64,000 nt of DNA from JAVBUY01 sp031552735 (GTDB taxonomy: Bacteria > Bacillota > Clostridia > Christensenellales > Aristaeellaceae): the NCBI GenBank assembly GCA_031552735.1, contig JAVBMF010000005.1, positions 1-64,000 on the forward strand, in the 5' to 3' direction. The notes beneath the pieces were generated by a model. It had not been told where the DNA came from and ran no database searches. It saw only the letters and a list, made by a program, of their open reading frames with translations. Of this stretch, positions 7,200-15,901 are shown piece after piece. The position numbers were made by a program, and so were the translations under genes. The stretch's first letter is position 1, and the number at the start of each line of letters is the position of its first letter.

Positions 7200-8153
7200 A
7201 TGGGAGCCATGTCAGAGCGCAAGCCTCCCCGCATCGACGCGGCCACGGAGTTCACCAGCAACGAAGATCAGATGTTCGATTTGATCTATCGACTGCTATG
7301 CACCAACAAGCCACCCAGTCCGGAGAGCATTCCTGCCAGCATCGCTGGGAACCAAAAGTTTCAAGCGGTTTGGAAGCAGATTGACGACCTGCGCGTGCTC
7401 AGCTCCGGCCTGCGTCGCGGCGAATTGAACCATACGGTGGAGAGCCGCGGCTACGTGGTATCCAACCTCAAATCGGTGCAGGCCAACCTCAAGCACCTGG
7501 CGTGGCAATCGCGCAAGGTGGCCGAGGGGGATTACTCGCAGCGCATTGACTTTCTGGGCGAAATCGCCAGCGCGTTCAACGAGATGACCACGCGGCTGGC
7601 CGACGCGACCAACCAACTGGTCGATATGGCCAATCTGGATACGCTGACCGGCGTGCCCAACCGGCTGGCGCTCAACCGCTTCCTGAACACCGCTTTTCAC
7701 AACTCCATATCGGCCAACGCGCCGCTGACGGTGCTGCTAATGGACATTGATCATTTCAAGAAAATCAATGACCTGCACGGCCATTTAGCCGGTGACCAGG
7801 TGTTGACCGCGATCGCGCAGCGCATCCAAAAGCAATCCCGCCAGCGCGATTTTTTCGCGCGCTACGGCGGCGAGGAATTTCTCGCGGTGCTGACCAACAC
7901 ACCCATCGAGGTCGCAGAGCATGTCAGCCAGCGTATTTTGCAGTCCATCCGGCAAGCACCCATCCACATCGACGGCAATATCAGCATTCCGGTGACGGTC
8001 AGCATTGGCATCAGCCAGCGCGATGACAAAGACCAACACCCCGAGGATATCACGCGGCGCAGTGATCTGGCGCTATATGCCGCCAAGCACGGCGGGCGCG
8101 ACCAATACCGTATCTACGACCCCGTGATGGAGTTTGACGCGTCGAAATTTTAA
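7200..8153 (+). CDS. GGDEF diguanylate cyclase
   Basis: The C-terminal half is a GGDEF domain that makes cyclic di-GMP from two GTP. The active-site loop G-G-E-E-F is at residues 223-227, and an intact inhibitory I-site R-Q-R-D (214-217) lies five residues upstream, so product feedback is likely. The substrate helix M-D-I-D-H-F-K-K-I-N-D is at about 181-191. The region at about 95-140 resembles a HAMP-like coiled linker (V-A-E-G-D-Y-S-Q-R-I), but no transmembrane helix exists, so the protein is cytoplasmic. The start is uncertain between ATG 7200 and ATG 7209; neither has ideal spacing. It follows the V4R gene closely. The stop overlaps the stop of the convergent gene at 8150. Confidence 0.9.
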   Translation: MGAMSERKPPRIDAATEFTSNEDQMFDLIYRLLCTNKPPSPESIPASIAGNQKFQAVWKQIDDLRVLSSGLRRGELNHTVESRGYVVSNLKSVQANLKHLAWQSRKVAEGDYSQRIDFLGEIASAFNEMTTRLADATNQLVDMANLDTLTGVPNRLALNRFLNTAFHNSISANAPLTVLLMDIDHFKKINDLHGHLAGDQVLTAIAQRIQKQSRQRDFFARYGGEEFLAVLTNTPIEVAEHVSQRILQSIRQAPIHIDGNISIPVTVSIGISQRDDKDQHPEDITRRSDLALYAAKHGGRDQYRIYDPVMEFDASKF

Positions 8154-8614
8154 AGCAAAAACTCCCTGCCGTCGATTGATATCCCTTTCGCCCTGATATA
8201 CAGGAACGTGCAGCCCCAGATATCAATGATCAGATTGGCCGCTATGGGCGCGTTGGGTTCGCCTATTTTGCGCGGACAGGATATGCGCGCGACGAAAGCG
8301 TCCTGATCCTTGGGCACAAAGATATCCGAACATTCAAGATATCCGCCCGGAAGGTCCTCGGAAGCGTCAAACCGATCCCCGCTCTCATCGACGCCCGCAC
8401 ACAGGACCACACCGAATATCACCACGGCATAGCTTGCGTTGGTTGATCCGTTCACGCACCGCATCGTCACCTTGCGATTCAGTAGATCATATTGGTACGA
8501 CTCAATGGTGGTTTCAACCAATTGATCCAGCGCCAAGCGCAGTTCCTGCAACCGACCCCACCTCGCTTCTTCCGCAATTGCCACAGACAGCCCGTCTTTG
8601 ACAAAGACCGCCAT
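8150..8614 (-). CDS. Hypothetical protein
   Basis: The frame encodes about 154 residues with no signal peptide or long membrane helix and no motif I recognise. It has a helical N-terminus (E-L-R-L-A-L-D-Q-L-V-E-T) followed by a beta-rich, acidic remainder with N-G-S-T-N-A-S-Y-A-V-V-I-F-G. The first usable ATG, at 8614, lies in the loop of a hairpin at 8603-8626 and has no ribosome binding site; a GTG further in would give a shorter protein. The 3' end overlaps the stop of the diguanylate cyclase gene by four bases. It follows the acetyltransferase gene on the same strand. Function unknown. Confidence 0.5.
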   Translation of the reverse strand: MAVFVKDGLSVAIAEEARWGRLQELRLALDQLVETTIESYQYDLLNRKVTMRCVNGSTNASYAVVIFGVVLCAGVDESGDRFDASEDLPGGYLECSDIFVPKDQDAFVARISCPRKIGEPNAPIAANLIIDIWGCTFLYIRAKGISIDGREFLL

Positions 8615-8626
8615 GGGGCGGTCTTT
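8603..8626. terminator. Hairpin between the acetyltransferase and hypothetical genes
   Basis: AAAGACCGCC (8603-8612) and GGCGGTCTTT (8617-8626) form a perfect 10-bp stem with a 4-base loop. The T tract is short in both directions, so it is either a weak terminator for the gene ending at 8637 or a hairpin that hides the next start codon. Confidence 0.55.
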
Positions 8627-8636
8627 ATTGTATCCG

Positions 8637-9824
8637 CTAGAAATACTCCGGCATATACACATCCCGCCGCACAAATACACGGCGCAGTACCTCCAGATTC
8701 TTCGGCTGCTCCACGCCCGGGCGGCTGTTCAGCAGCCCGTCGGCGTCCAGATAGCCCAATGCCAACTGCGTAAACGCCGGAATGTCCAGCGCCCAGTCGG
8801 CGTCGCCATCGGTCACGCGCGTTACCCGCACCCGCCCGCCGCCAAAGGAAACGCGCCACAGTCCATCGTTTTCCTGTAGCTGTGGGTCGGTGATGCGCAG
8901 CGTGTATGCCCCCGCCTCGCCCGGGTGCGGCAGCTTCTCCAGCACGCCCGGCACGTTGAGCACGCGCGCCATGCCCGCTTTGGTGATGCTTTGCTCCACG
9001 TGATAAGGCTCCGGGAAAAATGTGTATGGGTCCACCCACATCGGCATGTCCCAAGTCAGCGCGTAATAGGCGGCGCTCAGGTTGCGCAGGAAGGCGAACA
9101 GCCCGGCCAGCGCGCCGGCGCCATCCACCGCCAGATCGGCGATATGCAGCACATGCCCCTCTGGCTTCTCCTGCACGCGCAGAATAACATACCCGCACGG
9201 CACGCCGGTCTCATCGCGCCAGATGTAGGTGTACTGCCGATCCTCATACGGGTCTTTTTGCAGCCAACGCCGCCACAGCCGATCATCGCGCAGCGGCGCG
9301 AGGTTGCGGCTTTCAATAAACCGGTCGTAGATCCGCCGGATCACCGCATCGTCCTCGCCGGGCAGCCAGTGGCTGACCGTCCCGCTCGGCTTCAGCGCGG
9401 GCAGGTGCTCCATTTTGATGCACACGCGCCGCGCCGCGCAGGTCAACTCGTAACCGTATTGCCGGTAATACGTATGCGAGAACGGATACAGCGTGCTAAA
9501 GAGCATCCCGCGCTCGCGCATTTCGCGCAGCGCGGCGTCAAACAGCGCGCGGATGTTGCCCTGCCTGCGGGTCTCCGGCGCGGACACCACGCCGCCGATG
9601 CCACCCATGCCAACCGTGTGCGCGCCAAAGCGCACATCAAACGGGTGAATAGACAACCGCGCGGTCATGCGCCCGGTGTCATCAAACGCGCCGCGCATGC
9701 GCCCAAACAGCTCCGGCTCGGGCGCGGAGACTTTCTCGCGCTCGCTGCGCGACATCACAAAGCATAGCAGGCTGAGATTTTGCGCCTCGTCAAATTCCTC
9801 CCGGGTGATCGGACGAATGATCAT
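8637..9824 (-). CDS. Eis-like GNAT family N-acetyltransferase
   Basis: This 395-residue protein has the three-part Eis architecture: two GNAT domains followed by a sterol-carrier-protein-like C-terminal domain. The first GNAT domain shows the acetyl-CoA loop V-V-S-A-P-E-T-R-R-Q-G-N at about residues 79-90 and F-S-H-T-Y-Y-R-Q-Y-G-Y near 114-124, where Eis proteins carry their catalytic tyrosine. The chain ends in M-P-E-Y-F; a C-terminal Phe carboxylate acts as general base in Eis enzymes. Known members acetylate aminoglycosides, polyamines or protein lysines; the substrate here cannot be read from sequence. It is a single gene, divergent from the DUF362 gene. Confidence 0.85.
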   Translation of the reverse strand: MIIRPITREEFDEAQNLSLLCFVMSRSEREKVSAPEPELFGRMRGAFDDTGRMTARLSIHPFDVRFGAHTVGMGGIGGVVSAPETRRQGNIRALFDAALREMRERGMLFSTLYPFSHTYYRQYGYELTCAARRVCIKMEHLPALKPSGTVSHWLPGEDDAVIRRIYDRFIESRNLAPLRDDRLWRRWLQKDPYEDRQYTYIWRDETGVPCGYVILRVQEKPEGHVLHIADLAVDGAGALAGLFAFLRNLSAAYYALTWDMPMWVDPYTFFPEPYHVEQSITKAGMARVLNVPGVLEKLPHPGEAGAYTLRITDPQLQENDGLWRVSFGGGRVRVTRVTDGDADWALDIPAFTQLALGYLDADGLLNSRPGVEQPKNLEVLRRVFVRRDVYMPEYF

Positions 9825-9854
9825 AGCGGGTTCTCCTTACGCGATAGAATCTGC

Positions 9855-9883
9855 TTCAAAGTGTAGGAGAAATCGTGTATAAT
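9855..9883 (+). promoter_or_regulatory. Promoter of the DUF362 iron-sulfur protein gene
   Basis: TTCAAA at 9855-9860 and TATAAT at 9878-9883 are separated by 17 bases. The predicted transcript start is near 9890, exactly at an in-frame ATG, which argues for the downstream TTG as the real start. Confidence 0.7.
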
Positions 9884-9922
9884 GTCAACATGCGCAGACG
9901 CGCAGGAAAGCGGGGATATGCT

Positions 9923-10999
9923 TTGGCTAAGGTGCTTTTCTCCTCCGTGAGCTATTCGCAATACGATTATCAAATGACGCTGCCCTCCAAGTTCGAGCGG
10001 CTGCTGGACCAAACTGGTCTGGACAAAATCGTGAAGGACAAGGTAACAGCGGTCAAGATGCATGTCGGACGTGGCATCGGTTTCACCACCATTCATCCGC
10101 TGTTTGTCAAAATCCTGATCGACCGGCTCAAGGGCTGGGGCGCGAAGGTCTACATCACCGACCAGACGGTGTCCGGTGCGCGCGTGCGCGGCTATACCGA
10201 GGAGCTGCTCGGCTGCCCCATCGTCGATGTGGCCGGGTTTAGCGGCAAGTATTTCTACCCCAAGGAAGTCTCCTACAAGACCTTTCACAATGTCGATGTC
10301 GCCGGGCACATCCACGACGCCGAGGTGATGATCGACCTGTCGCATGTCAAGGGGCACGGCAGCTGCGGCTACGGCGGCGCGTGCAAGAACATCGCCATGG
10401 GCTGCGTGACTGACCGCACCCGCGCGCAGATTCACGCGCTGGAAGGCGGCATCCAGTGGGACAGCGATAAGTGCACGCACTGCGAGCTGTGCATCCGCGG
10501 CTGCAACCATGATGCCAACAGCTTCGAGGGCAGCGAGTACAGTGTCAACTTCCACCACTGCACGTTCTGCGGCCACTGTGTGAAGGTGTGTCCTTCCGGT
10601 GCGATCCGCATGACCGCCGACGAGTACGAGGACTTCCAGACCGGCATGGCGCTGTGCACCAAAACTGTGCTGGACGGCTTCGCGCCGGGCAACGTTTACT
10701 ACATCAACTTCCTGACCAACATCACCGCGCTGTGCGATTGCTGGGGCATGTCCACCCCGGCGCTGGTGCCCGATATCGGCATCGTCGCCTCGGGCGACAT
10801 CTGCGCCATCGAGCGCGCCTGTCTGGACATGATCGACCACAAAAAGCTGGACATGAACGGCGTACCCCAAGGCTATGTGCTGGGCACCGAAGGCCACCTG
10901 TTCCAGCGCCTGCACGCCAAAGACCCGTTTATTCAGATCCAGAAACTGGAGGGCTACGGCCTGGGCAGCCAGCAATATACACTGGAAGAAATTAAGTAA
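9923..10999 (+). CDS. DUF362 domain protein with two 4Fe-4S clusters
   Basis: This roughly 358-residue cytoplasmic protein has an N-terminal DUF362 domain and two ferredoxin-type cluster motifs: C184-x2-C187-x2-C190-x3-C194 (C-T-H-C-E-L-C-I-R-G-C) and C213-x2-C216-x2-C219-x3-C223 (C-T-F-C-G-H-C-V-K-V-C-P). Further cysteines at about 148 and 154 (S-C-G-Y-G-G-A-C-K) are typical of the family. Such proteins are common in anaerobes and probably carry electrons; the reaction is unknown. Starts are ATG 9890, which coincides with the predicted transcript start, or TTG 9923, which gives the usual M-A-K-V-x-F opening. I prefer TTG 9923. A strong terminator follows. Confidence 0.85.
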   Translation: MAKVLFSSVSYSQYDYQMTLPSKFERLLDQTGLDKIVKDKVTAVKMHVGRGIGFTTIHPLFVKILIDRLKGWGAKVYITDQTVSGARVRGYTEELLGCPIVDVAGFSGKYFYPKEVSYKTFHNVDVAGHIHDAEVMIDLSHVKGHGSCGYGGACKNIAMGCVTDRTRAQIHALEGGIQWDSDKCTHCELCIRGCNHDANSFEGSEYSVNFHHCTFCGHCVKVCPSGAIRMTADEYEDFQTGMALCTKTVLDGFAPGNVYYINFLTNITALCDCWGMSTPALVPDIGIVASGDICAIERACLDMIDHKKLDMNGVPQGYVLGTEGHLFQRLHAKDPFIQIQKLEGYGLGSQQYTLEEIK

Positions 11000-11014
11000 T
11001 CCATTCGTTAATAG

Positions 11015-11041
11015 GGCGAGGAGACATTCCTCGCCTTTTTT
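11015..11041 (+). terminator. Intrinsic terminator after the DUF362 gene
   Basis: GGCGAGGA (11015-11022) pairs with TCCTCGCC (11028-11035), followed by six T. Confidence 0.9.
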
Positions 11042-11106
11042 GCTGCAAATAATCGGAAATTTATGGATGATCGACAACCATCGCGCCGAACTGTGCGTCT
11101 GATGTA

Positions 11107-11135
11107 TTGCAAAGCATAAAAATGTATCGTATCAT
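11107..11135 (+). promoter_or_regulatory. Promoter of the L,D-transpeptidase gene
   Basis: TTGCAA at 11107-11112 and TATCAT at 11130-11135 are separated by 17 bases. This excludes the ATG codons upstream of about 11142 as starts and supports the TTG at 11164. Confidence 0.7.
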
Positions 11136-11163
11136 GATTGAGGAAACATATGGAGGTGTCACT

Positions 11164-13161
11164 TTGCGAAGCATGGACAGCATCCGCACACGAGGCGACA
11201 CACTGCGCCGGTCATTCGCTCTGGTGCTCGCGATGATCGTGAGCCTGGGTGTTTATGCGCCGCGCCTTCGGGCCGAGCAAGAAATCATCGTCATCGACGG
11301 CACATTCGACGACGCCGATCTATACACCGAACCGGCGGCCGACCTCTCCGAGTGGACAGCACCGGAGGTCACCCCCGCAAGCATTGTGCCGCCCATGTCG
11401 CTGCCGGAAGCCACACCCTTTGTGACGCTGCAAAAAGGTTCCTCTGGTGAAACCGTTAAGCAGGTGCAGCAACGCCTGATCGATCTGGGCTTTTATTGGG
11501 GCAAGGTCAGCGGCGATTTCATGGACGGCACTTACGCAGGCACGCGTTCCTTCCAGCGCGCCAACAGTCTGGCAGTCAACGGCAAGGTGAACGCCACCAC
11601 CTGGAACGCGATGATGGCGCCCACCGCCATTGGCAAGAACGGGCAGCAAATCGGCACGTCGCCGTCTTTTGTCGCGGTCGCGCCGGTGGTGCAGTCCGCG
11701 CCGACCGGCGCACAACCCGCCCAGCAGCAGGTGCTGCAAGCGCCCATTGCGCAAGCGCCCGCCCAATTCGCGCAGCCCACGGCGGCAACCAACCCCAACT
11801 TCAACTTCACACGAACGCTGCAATATGGCAACACCGGCGAGGATGTGCGCGCGCTGCAACAGCGCCTGACCGACCTCGGCTACTACCGCAAGGAGATCAG
11901 CGGCAACTTCTACGACAATACCCGCGCCGCGGTGCGCGCTTTCCAGAAGAACAACGGCCTGCCTGTGGACGGCGTAGCTGGCGAGGGCACGCAGCGCATT
12001 TTGTTCGACGACGCGCAGGCGCTCAACGCCTCGGCCACCGCCCGCCCGCCCGCGCCGCCGCCGTACAAACTGATGATCGACATCACCAATCAGGTGACCT
12101 CTGCCTATGCGCTCGACCAAAACGGCGAATACTCCATTCTGGTGCGGCGCATGATCTGTTCGACCGGCACGCGCGCCAATCCAACGCCGCTTAAAACCGT
12201 CAACGGCGCCAAGGGACGCGCGCGCTGGGGCTACTTCCCCGAGTGGGGCTCGCACGCGCAGTACCTGACCCGCATCGACAGCAAGAATGCCTTCCACTCC
12301 GTACTGTACAGCTCCCCCAACAGCATGTCGCTGGTGGTCGGCGCATATGAGGCGCTGGGCACGCGCGCGTCGCACGGCTGCGTGCGCCTGCTGGTAGACG
12401 ACGCGAAGTGGATCTATGACAACTGCCCGTCGGGCACGCCGATTACCGCGTTCGAGGGCGAACCCGACCCCGAACTGACGCAGATGCTCAAGCCGCCACC
12501 GCTGGATCGCAGCGTGATGCTGCCTTCAGTTACCGCGCAGCCCACGCCGGTACCGCAGTGGGATCCAAACACCCGGCCGCCAGAGTACCGCATGCTGTCC
12601 AAGGGCAGCAAGGGTACCGATGTATGGTGGCTGCAAACCAAACTGACTACCTTGGGCTACTACCACGGCACGATCAGCGGCGGTTACTATGGCGGCACAA
12701 TCGCCGCGGTGCAGGCGTTCCAGCGCGATGCCGGGTTGGGCACCGACGGTGTCGCCGGGCCGATCACCCTGCGCGAGCTGTATGAAAATCCCGCCTACGC
12801 GTCGCCGATACAGGCCACTGTGACGCAGCCCGAGGGCGCGGTGCTGGCCGATCCGTTCGCCGTCACCGAAAGCACACCTTCGCCGCTGCTGCCACCGGCA
12901 GCCCCTGCCGGCGATGACTGGACGCTGCTGCCACCGACATCCCCGGCCGAGCAAAGCGCGCCGGTCGCTGACACCTGGACGCCGCTGCCCGCCACACAGA
13001 GGCCGGTGCGCACCACCACGGCCAACGATGGCTGGCTGGTCTACCCCGACACGCCGACCCGAACACCCGCCCCGGCCAAAGCACCCACATCGACGCCATC
13101 CGGCCAGCGCACCATCAGCCCGGCGCAAACCAATTCCAGCAAGGGCGGCGGCGTGGGCTGA
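11164..13161 (+). CDS. Secreted L,D-transpeptidase (YkuD) with three peptidoglycan-binding domains
   Basis: This 665-residue exported enzyme probably makes or edits 3-3 peptide cross-links in peptidoglycan. An N-terminal signal peptide (basic residues, then a hydrophobic core at about 18-34) is followed by peptidoglycan-binding type 1 domains at about 88-150 and 218-280. A YkuD domain at about 300-430 has the catalytic S-H-G-C-V-R-L motif (His404, Cys406, Arg408). A third binding domain lies at about 478-540, and a Pro/Thr/Ser-rich tail fills 541-665. The domains mark cell wall targeting on both sides of the catalytic core. TTG 11164 is chosen because GGAGGTG is 5 bases upstream and the promoter ends just before it. 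It is followed by a terminator, so it is monocistronic. Confidence 0.92.
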   Translation: MRSMDSIRTRGDTLRRSFALVLAMIVSLGVYAPRLRAEQEIIVIDGTFDDADLYTEPAADLSEWTAPEVTPASIVPPMSLPEATPFVTLQKGSSGETVKQVQQRLIDLGFYWGKVSGDFMDGTYAGTRSFQRANSLAVNGKVNATTWNAMMAPTAIGKNGQQIGTSPSFVAVAPVVQSAPTGAQPAQQQVLQAPIAQAPAQFAQPTAATNPNFNFTRTLQYGNTGEDVRALQQRLTDLGYYRKEISGNFYDNTRAAVRAFQKNNGLPVDGVAGEGTQRILFDDAQALNASATARPPAPPPYKLMIDITNQVTSAYALDQNGEYSILVRRMICSTGTRANPTPLKTVNGAKGRARWGYFPEWGSHAQYLTRIDSKNAFHSVLYSSPNSMSLVVGAYEALGTRASHGCVRLLVDDAKWIYDNCPSGTPITAFEGEPDPELTQMLKPPPLDRSVMLPSVTAQPTPVPQWDPNTRPPEYRMLSKGSKGTDVWWLQTKLTTLGYYHGTISGGYYGGTIAAVQAFQRDAGLGTDGVAGPITLRELYENPAYASPIQATVTQPEGAVLADPFAVTESTPSPLLPPAAPAGDDWTLLPPTSPAEQSAPVADTWTPLPATQRPVRTTTANDGWLVYPDTPTRTPAPAKAPTSTPSGQRTISPAQTNSSKGGGVG

Positions 13162-13192
13162 TAGCCAGCGAAACCAAATCCCTTCACAGCAT

Positions 13193-13226
13193 GCGGCGCT
13201 TCTCGCGATGAGGAGCGCCGCTTTTA
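13193..13226 (+). terminator. Terminator after the L,D-transpeptidase gene
   Basis: GCGGCGCT (13193-13200) and AGCGCCGC (13214-13221) form a stem followed by four T. Confidence 0.7.
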
Positions 13227-13249
13227 ATACACAAAATGTGCCGCCCGGC

Positions 13250-13278
13250 TTTACGTTCCCTACAAAATCGTGTATACT
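13250..13278 (+). promoter_or_regulatory. Promoter of the AlgI-SGNH-VanY operon
   Basis: TTTACG at 13250-13255 and TATACT at 13273-13278 are separated by 17 bases. The leader of about 80 bases contains a 7-bp stem GTCCATG/CATGGAC before the AAGGAG site. Confidence 0.65.
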
Positions 13279-13364
13279 TCCTGTTGGTATGTCCATGCCG
13301 GGCACGCCATGGACGCGGAGGGTTGCCTGCCAGAACTTCTATCACATCGTAAGGAGCCGCCGTC

Positions 13365-14795
13365 ATGTTATTCAATTCTTACCTGTTCATCCTCGCCTTT
13401 TTGCCGGTCACGCTGATCGTCTACTTCACGCTCAACCGCTTCAACCTGTTCACCGTGGGCAAGGTGTGGCTCATTGCCATGTCGTTTGTGTTCTATGGGT
13501 ATTTTAATCCCATGTACCTGCCCATCATCGTGATCAGCATCATCCTCAACTATGCGCTCAGCCAGTGCATGCTGTCCGGCGCCAAGAAATGGGTGCGTAC
13601 GCTCTGCTATGTCATTGGCCTAGCTGGCAATCTGGGGGTGCTGGGCTACTACAAGTACTACGATTTCTTTGTCACCAACATCAACGCTGTGTTCGGCACC
13701 GGCTGGACGCTGCATCATCTGATCCTGCCGCTGGGCATCAGTTTCTTCACTTTCCAGCAGCTTTCCTATGTCATTGACAGCTATCAGCGCACCGTCCCGC
13801 GCTACAGCATTGTGGACTATTCGCTGTTTGTCACGTTCTTCCCGCAGCTAATTGCCGGTCCTATCGTGCTGCACAGCGAGATTGTGCCACAGTTCGAAAA
13901 CCCGGAAAACCGCCATTTCAATTGGAACAACTTTGCGCCCGGCTTGTATGCGTTTGCGCTCGGCCTGTGCAAGAAAGTGCTGATCGCCGATACGTTCGCC
14001 AAGGTCGCGGGCTACGGGTTTACGCCGGGCACTGCGCTCAATTCGCCGGACGCGTTCTTCGTGATCCTGGGCTACACACTGCAACTGTATTTTGACTTCT
14101 CCGGCTACTGCGATATGGCGCTGGGACTGGGCAAGATGTTCAACATCTATATCACCCAAAACTTCAATTCGCCGCTCAAGTCGCTGAACATCCGCGAGCT
14201 GTGGACGCGCTGGCACATGACGCTCAGCCGCTTTTTCACCACGTATGTGTACTTCCCGCTGGGTGGCAGCCGCAAAGGCGATCTGCGCACCTGCCTGAAT
14301 CTGATTCTGGTGTTCACCGTCAGCGGTCTGTGGCACGGCGCGGGCTGGATGTTCCTGCTGTGGGGCCTGCTCAACGGCGTAGCTTCCGCACTATATCGCA
14401 CGTTCCGCAAACCCTATGACGCGCTGCACCCGGCGCTGCAATGGGCGCTGACGTTTGCCTTCTGGTGCCTGTCGCTGGTGGTTTTCCGCGCGCTGACCAT
14501 GACGGACGCGCTGAATATCCTGCGCAGTCTGTTCGCGATGGACTTTGGCCCGATCTCGGCCAGCATCACCAGTGTGTTCGCCATCCCGCTGGGCGCTTTC
14601 GAGGGCATGGATGCCACCATAATGCTGCTGTGGTTTGTCGGGGCGATGGTGTGCGTGCTGGGCTGCCGCAATACCTATGAATTAACGCAAGACTTCCGCC
14701 CCACTGTGCTGAACGCGCTGATCACCATTGCGTTCATCTTCCTGTCGGTGATCTCGCTGTCCGGCGTCAGCGTATTCCTCTACTACAATTTCTAA
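13365..14795 (+). CDS. MBOAT family O-acyltransferase (AlgI-like)
   Basis: This 476-residue polytopic protein is a membrane-bound O-acyltransferase of the AlgI/DltB group. These enzymes pass acyl groups from a cytoplasmic donor across the membrane for O-acetylation of polysaccharide or wall polymers. Family hallmarks are present: R-E-L-W-T-R-W-H-M-T-L-S-R-F (His284), Y-F-P-L-G-G-S-R-K-G near 296-305, and the invariant histidine in S-G-L-W-H-G-A-G-W (His324). About ten hydrophobic segments span the chain. AAGGAG precedes the ATG. It heads an operon with two SGNH proteins, which in AlgI/AlgJ/AlgX-type systems complete the acyl transfer outside the membrane. Confidence 0.92.
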   Translation: MLFNSYLFILAFLPVTLIVYFTLNRFNLFTVGKVWLIAMSFVFYGYFNPMYLPIIVISIILNYALSQCMLSGAKKWVRTLCYVIGLAGNLGVLGYYKYYDFFVTNINAVFGTGWTLHHLILPLGISFFTFQQLSYVIDSYQRTVPRYSIVDYSLFVTFFPQLIAGPIVLHSEIVPQFENPENRHFNWNNFAPGLYAFALGLCKKVLIADTFAKVAGYGFTPGTALNSPDAFFVILGYTLQLYFDFSGYCDMALGLGKMFNIYITQNFNSPLKSLNIRELWTRWHMTLSRFFTTYVYFPLGGSRKGDLRTCLNLILVFTVSGLWHGAGWMFLLWGLLNGVASALYRTFRKPYDALHPALQWALTFAFWCLSLVVFRALTMTDALNILRSLFAMDFGPISASITSVFAIPLGAFEGMDATIMLLWFVGAMVCVLGCRNTYELTQDFRPTVLNALITIAFIFLSVISLSGVSVFLYYNF

Positions 14796-14813
14796 GACGG
14801 GAGGTGCAGTCCT

Positions 14814-15875
14814 GTGAATAAGCGATGGGGCATCCTCACGCTGGGTATTGTGATTGCGCTGATCGTTTTCAGCGCGCTGACGACGTTTATTGTCGATCCG
14901 TTCCAGATGTATCGCCCAGCCACTTGGTTTTCACCGATCTTTGATAACGGCATGGAGCCGTATTTGAACGCGGGCATGGCGCGCCATTATGATTACGATG
15001 GCGTGATTCTAGGCTCGTCGATGACCGAGAACTTCCATCCAACATTGGTCGATCAGACGCTGGGCGGCACGCACGTCAAGCTGCCGTTTGAGGGCGGCAT
15101 GGCAGGCAATCACGCCGAGGCGATGCGTGTGGCCTTTGAGACCCGGCCTCTCAAGCGCGTCATCTATTGCCTGGACATGTACTCTTTTGTACGCGATCCC
15201 AAATACTCTGCGTTCACCATGCCGACCTATCTGTACAACAGCGATCCTTTCGACGACGTGCAGTACCTGCTCAACAGCACTGTGCTGCTCAAAAATCTGC
15301 CCAGCGCGCTGTACCACAACTTTATCGCGCGCGACACAAAGCCAGTGACGCGCGACACACTGTACGCGTGGAAGGACGACGTGGTCTACAGCGAGGCCTA
15401 TACGCTGGCTTCGTATGATTTCACCAAGCCTCGGCAGGAGATGCAGCCGGTCGATGACTACATCGCCCATGTGCGCGCCAACTTTGCCCAGTACCTCCAG
15501 CCGTACATCGAAGCAAACCCCGGCACGGAGTTTGTCTGCTACTTCCCGCCCTACAGCACGCTACAGTACTATATCATGCGCGAGATCGGCCATCTGGACT
15601 TTGTGCTGGCCACCAAGGAAGTGCTGACCGAGCTGCTGCTTCCCTATCCGAATGTGCGGCTGTACGATTTTACCGCCAACATGGACTGGGTGGCCAACCT
15701 GAACAACTATACCGACTATGCGCACCACAGCCCGCAGGTCAACGACTGGATCACGCTGGAATTTGCGAAGGATACCTTCCTGGTAGACGAAATCTATGAC
15801 GTATACGATGCCAATGACGCGCTGATCGAAGCGGTGGATACCTTCCCGGTGCCCACGCCCGCGCCCGAAGCGTAA
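14814..15875 (+). CDS. Membrane-anchored SGNH-like protein, probable acyltransferase partner (copy 1)
   Basis: This 353-residue protein has one N-terminal transmembrane anchor (about residues 7-27) and an extracytoplasmic domain. G-S-S-M-T-E-N at 67-73 gives a candidate nucleophilic serine, and T-D-Y-A-H-H-S places Asp301 and His304 in the D-x-x-H arrangement of SGNH/GDSL hydrolases. It follows the AlgI-like gene by 18 bases, so it probably completes O-acylation of an exported polymer, as AlgJ or DltD do in their systems. The start is GTG 14814 after GGGAGGTG. It ends in a Pro-rich P-V-P-T-P-A-P-E-A tail. The next gene is a paralogue. Confidence 0.8.
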   Translation: MNKRWGILTLGIVIALIVFSALTTFIVDPFQMYRPATWFSPIFDNGMEPYLNAGMARHYDYDGVILGSSMTENFHPTLVDQTLGGTHVKLPFEGGMAGNHAEAMRVAFETRPLKRVIYCLDMYSFVRDPKYSAFTMPTYLYNSDPFDDVQYLLNSTVLLKNLPSALYHNFIARDTKPVTRDTLYAWKDDVVYSEAYTLASYDFTKPRQEMQPVDDYIAHVRANFAQYLQPYIEANPGTEFVCYFPPYSTLQYYIMREIGHLDFVLATKEVLTELLLPYPNVRLYDFTANMDWVANLNNYTDYAHHSPQVNDWITLEFAKDTFLVDEIYDVYDANDALIEAVDTFPVPTPAPEA

Positions 15876-15901
15876 TACGTTCCGTCAAAGGAGTTCCTGC
15901 C

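Noticed and set aside
8150..8614. Toxin-immunity protein
   Set aside because: Nothing in the sequence or neighbours (an acetyltransferase and a cyclase) supports it.
9821..11077. A 418-codon open frame antisense to the DUF362 gene
   Set aside because: It runs across the promoter and terminator of a clear gene and has no ribosome binding site or recognisable domain.
13285..13364. Cyclic di-GMP riboswitch in the AlgI operon leader
   Set aside because: The leader is short with a single 7-bp stem; the conserved GEMM core is not visible.
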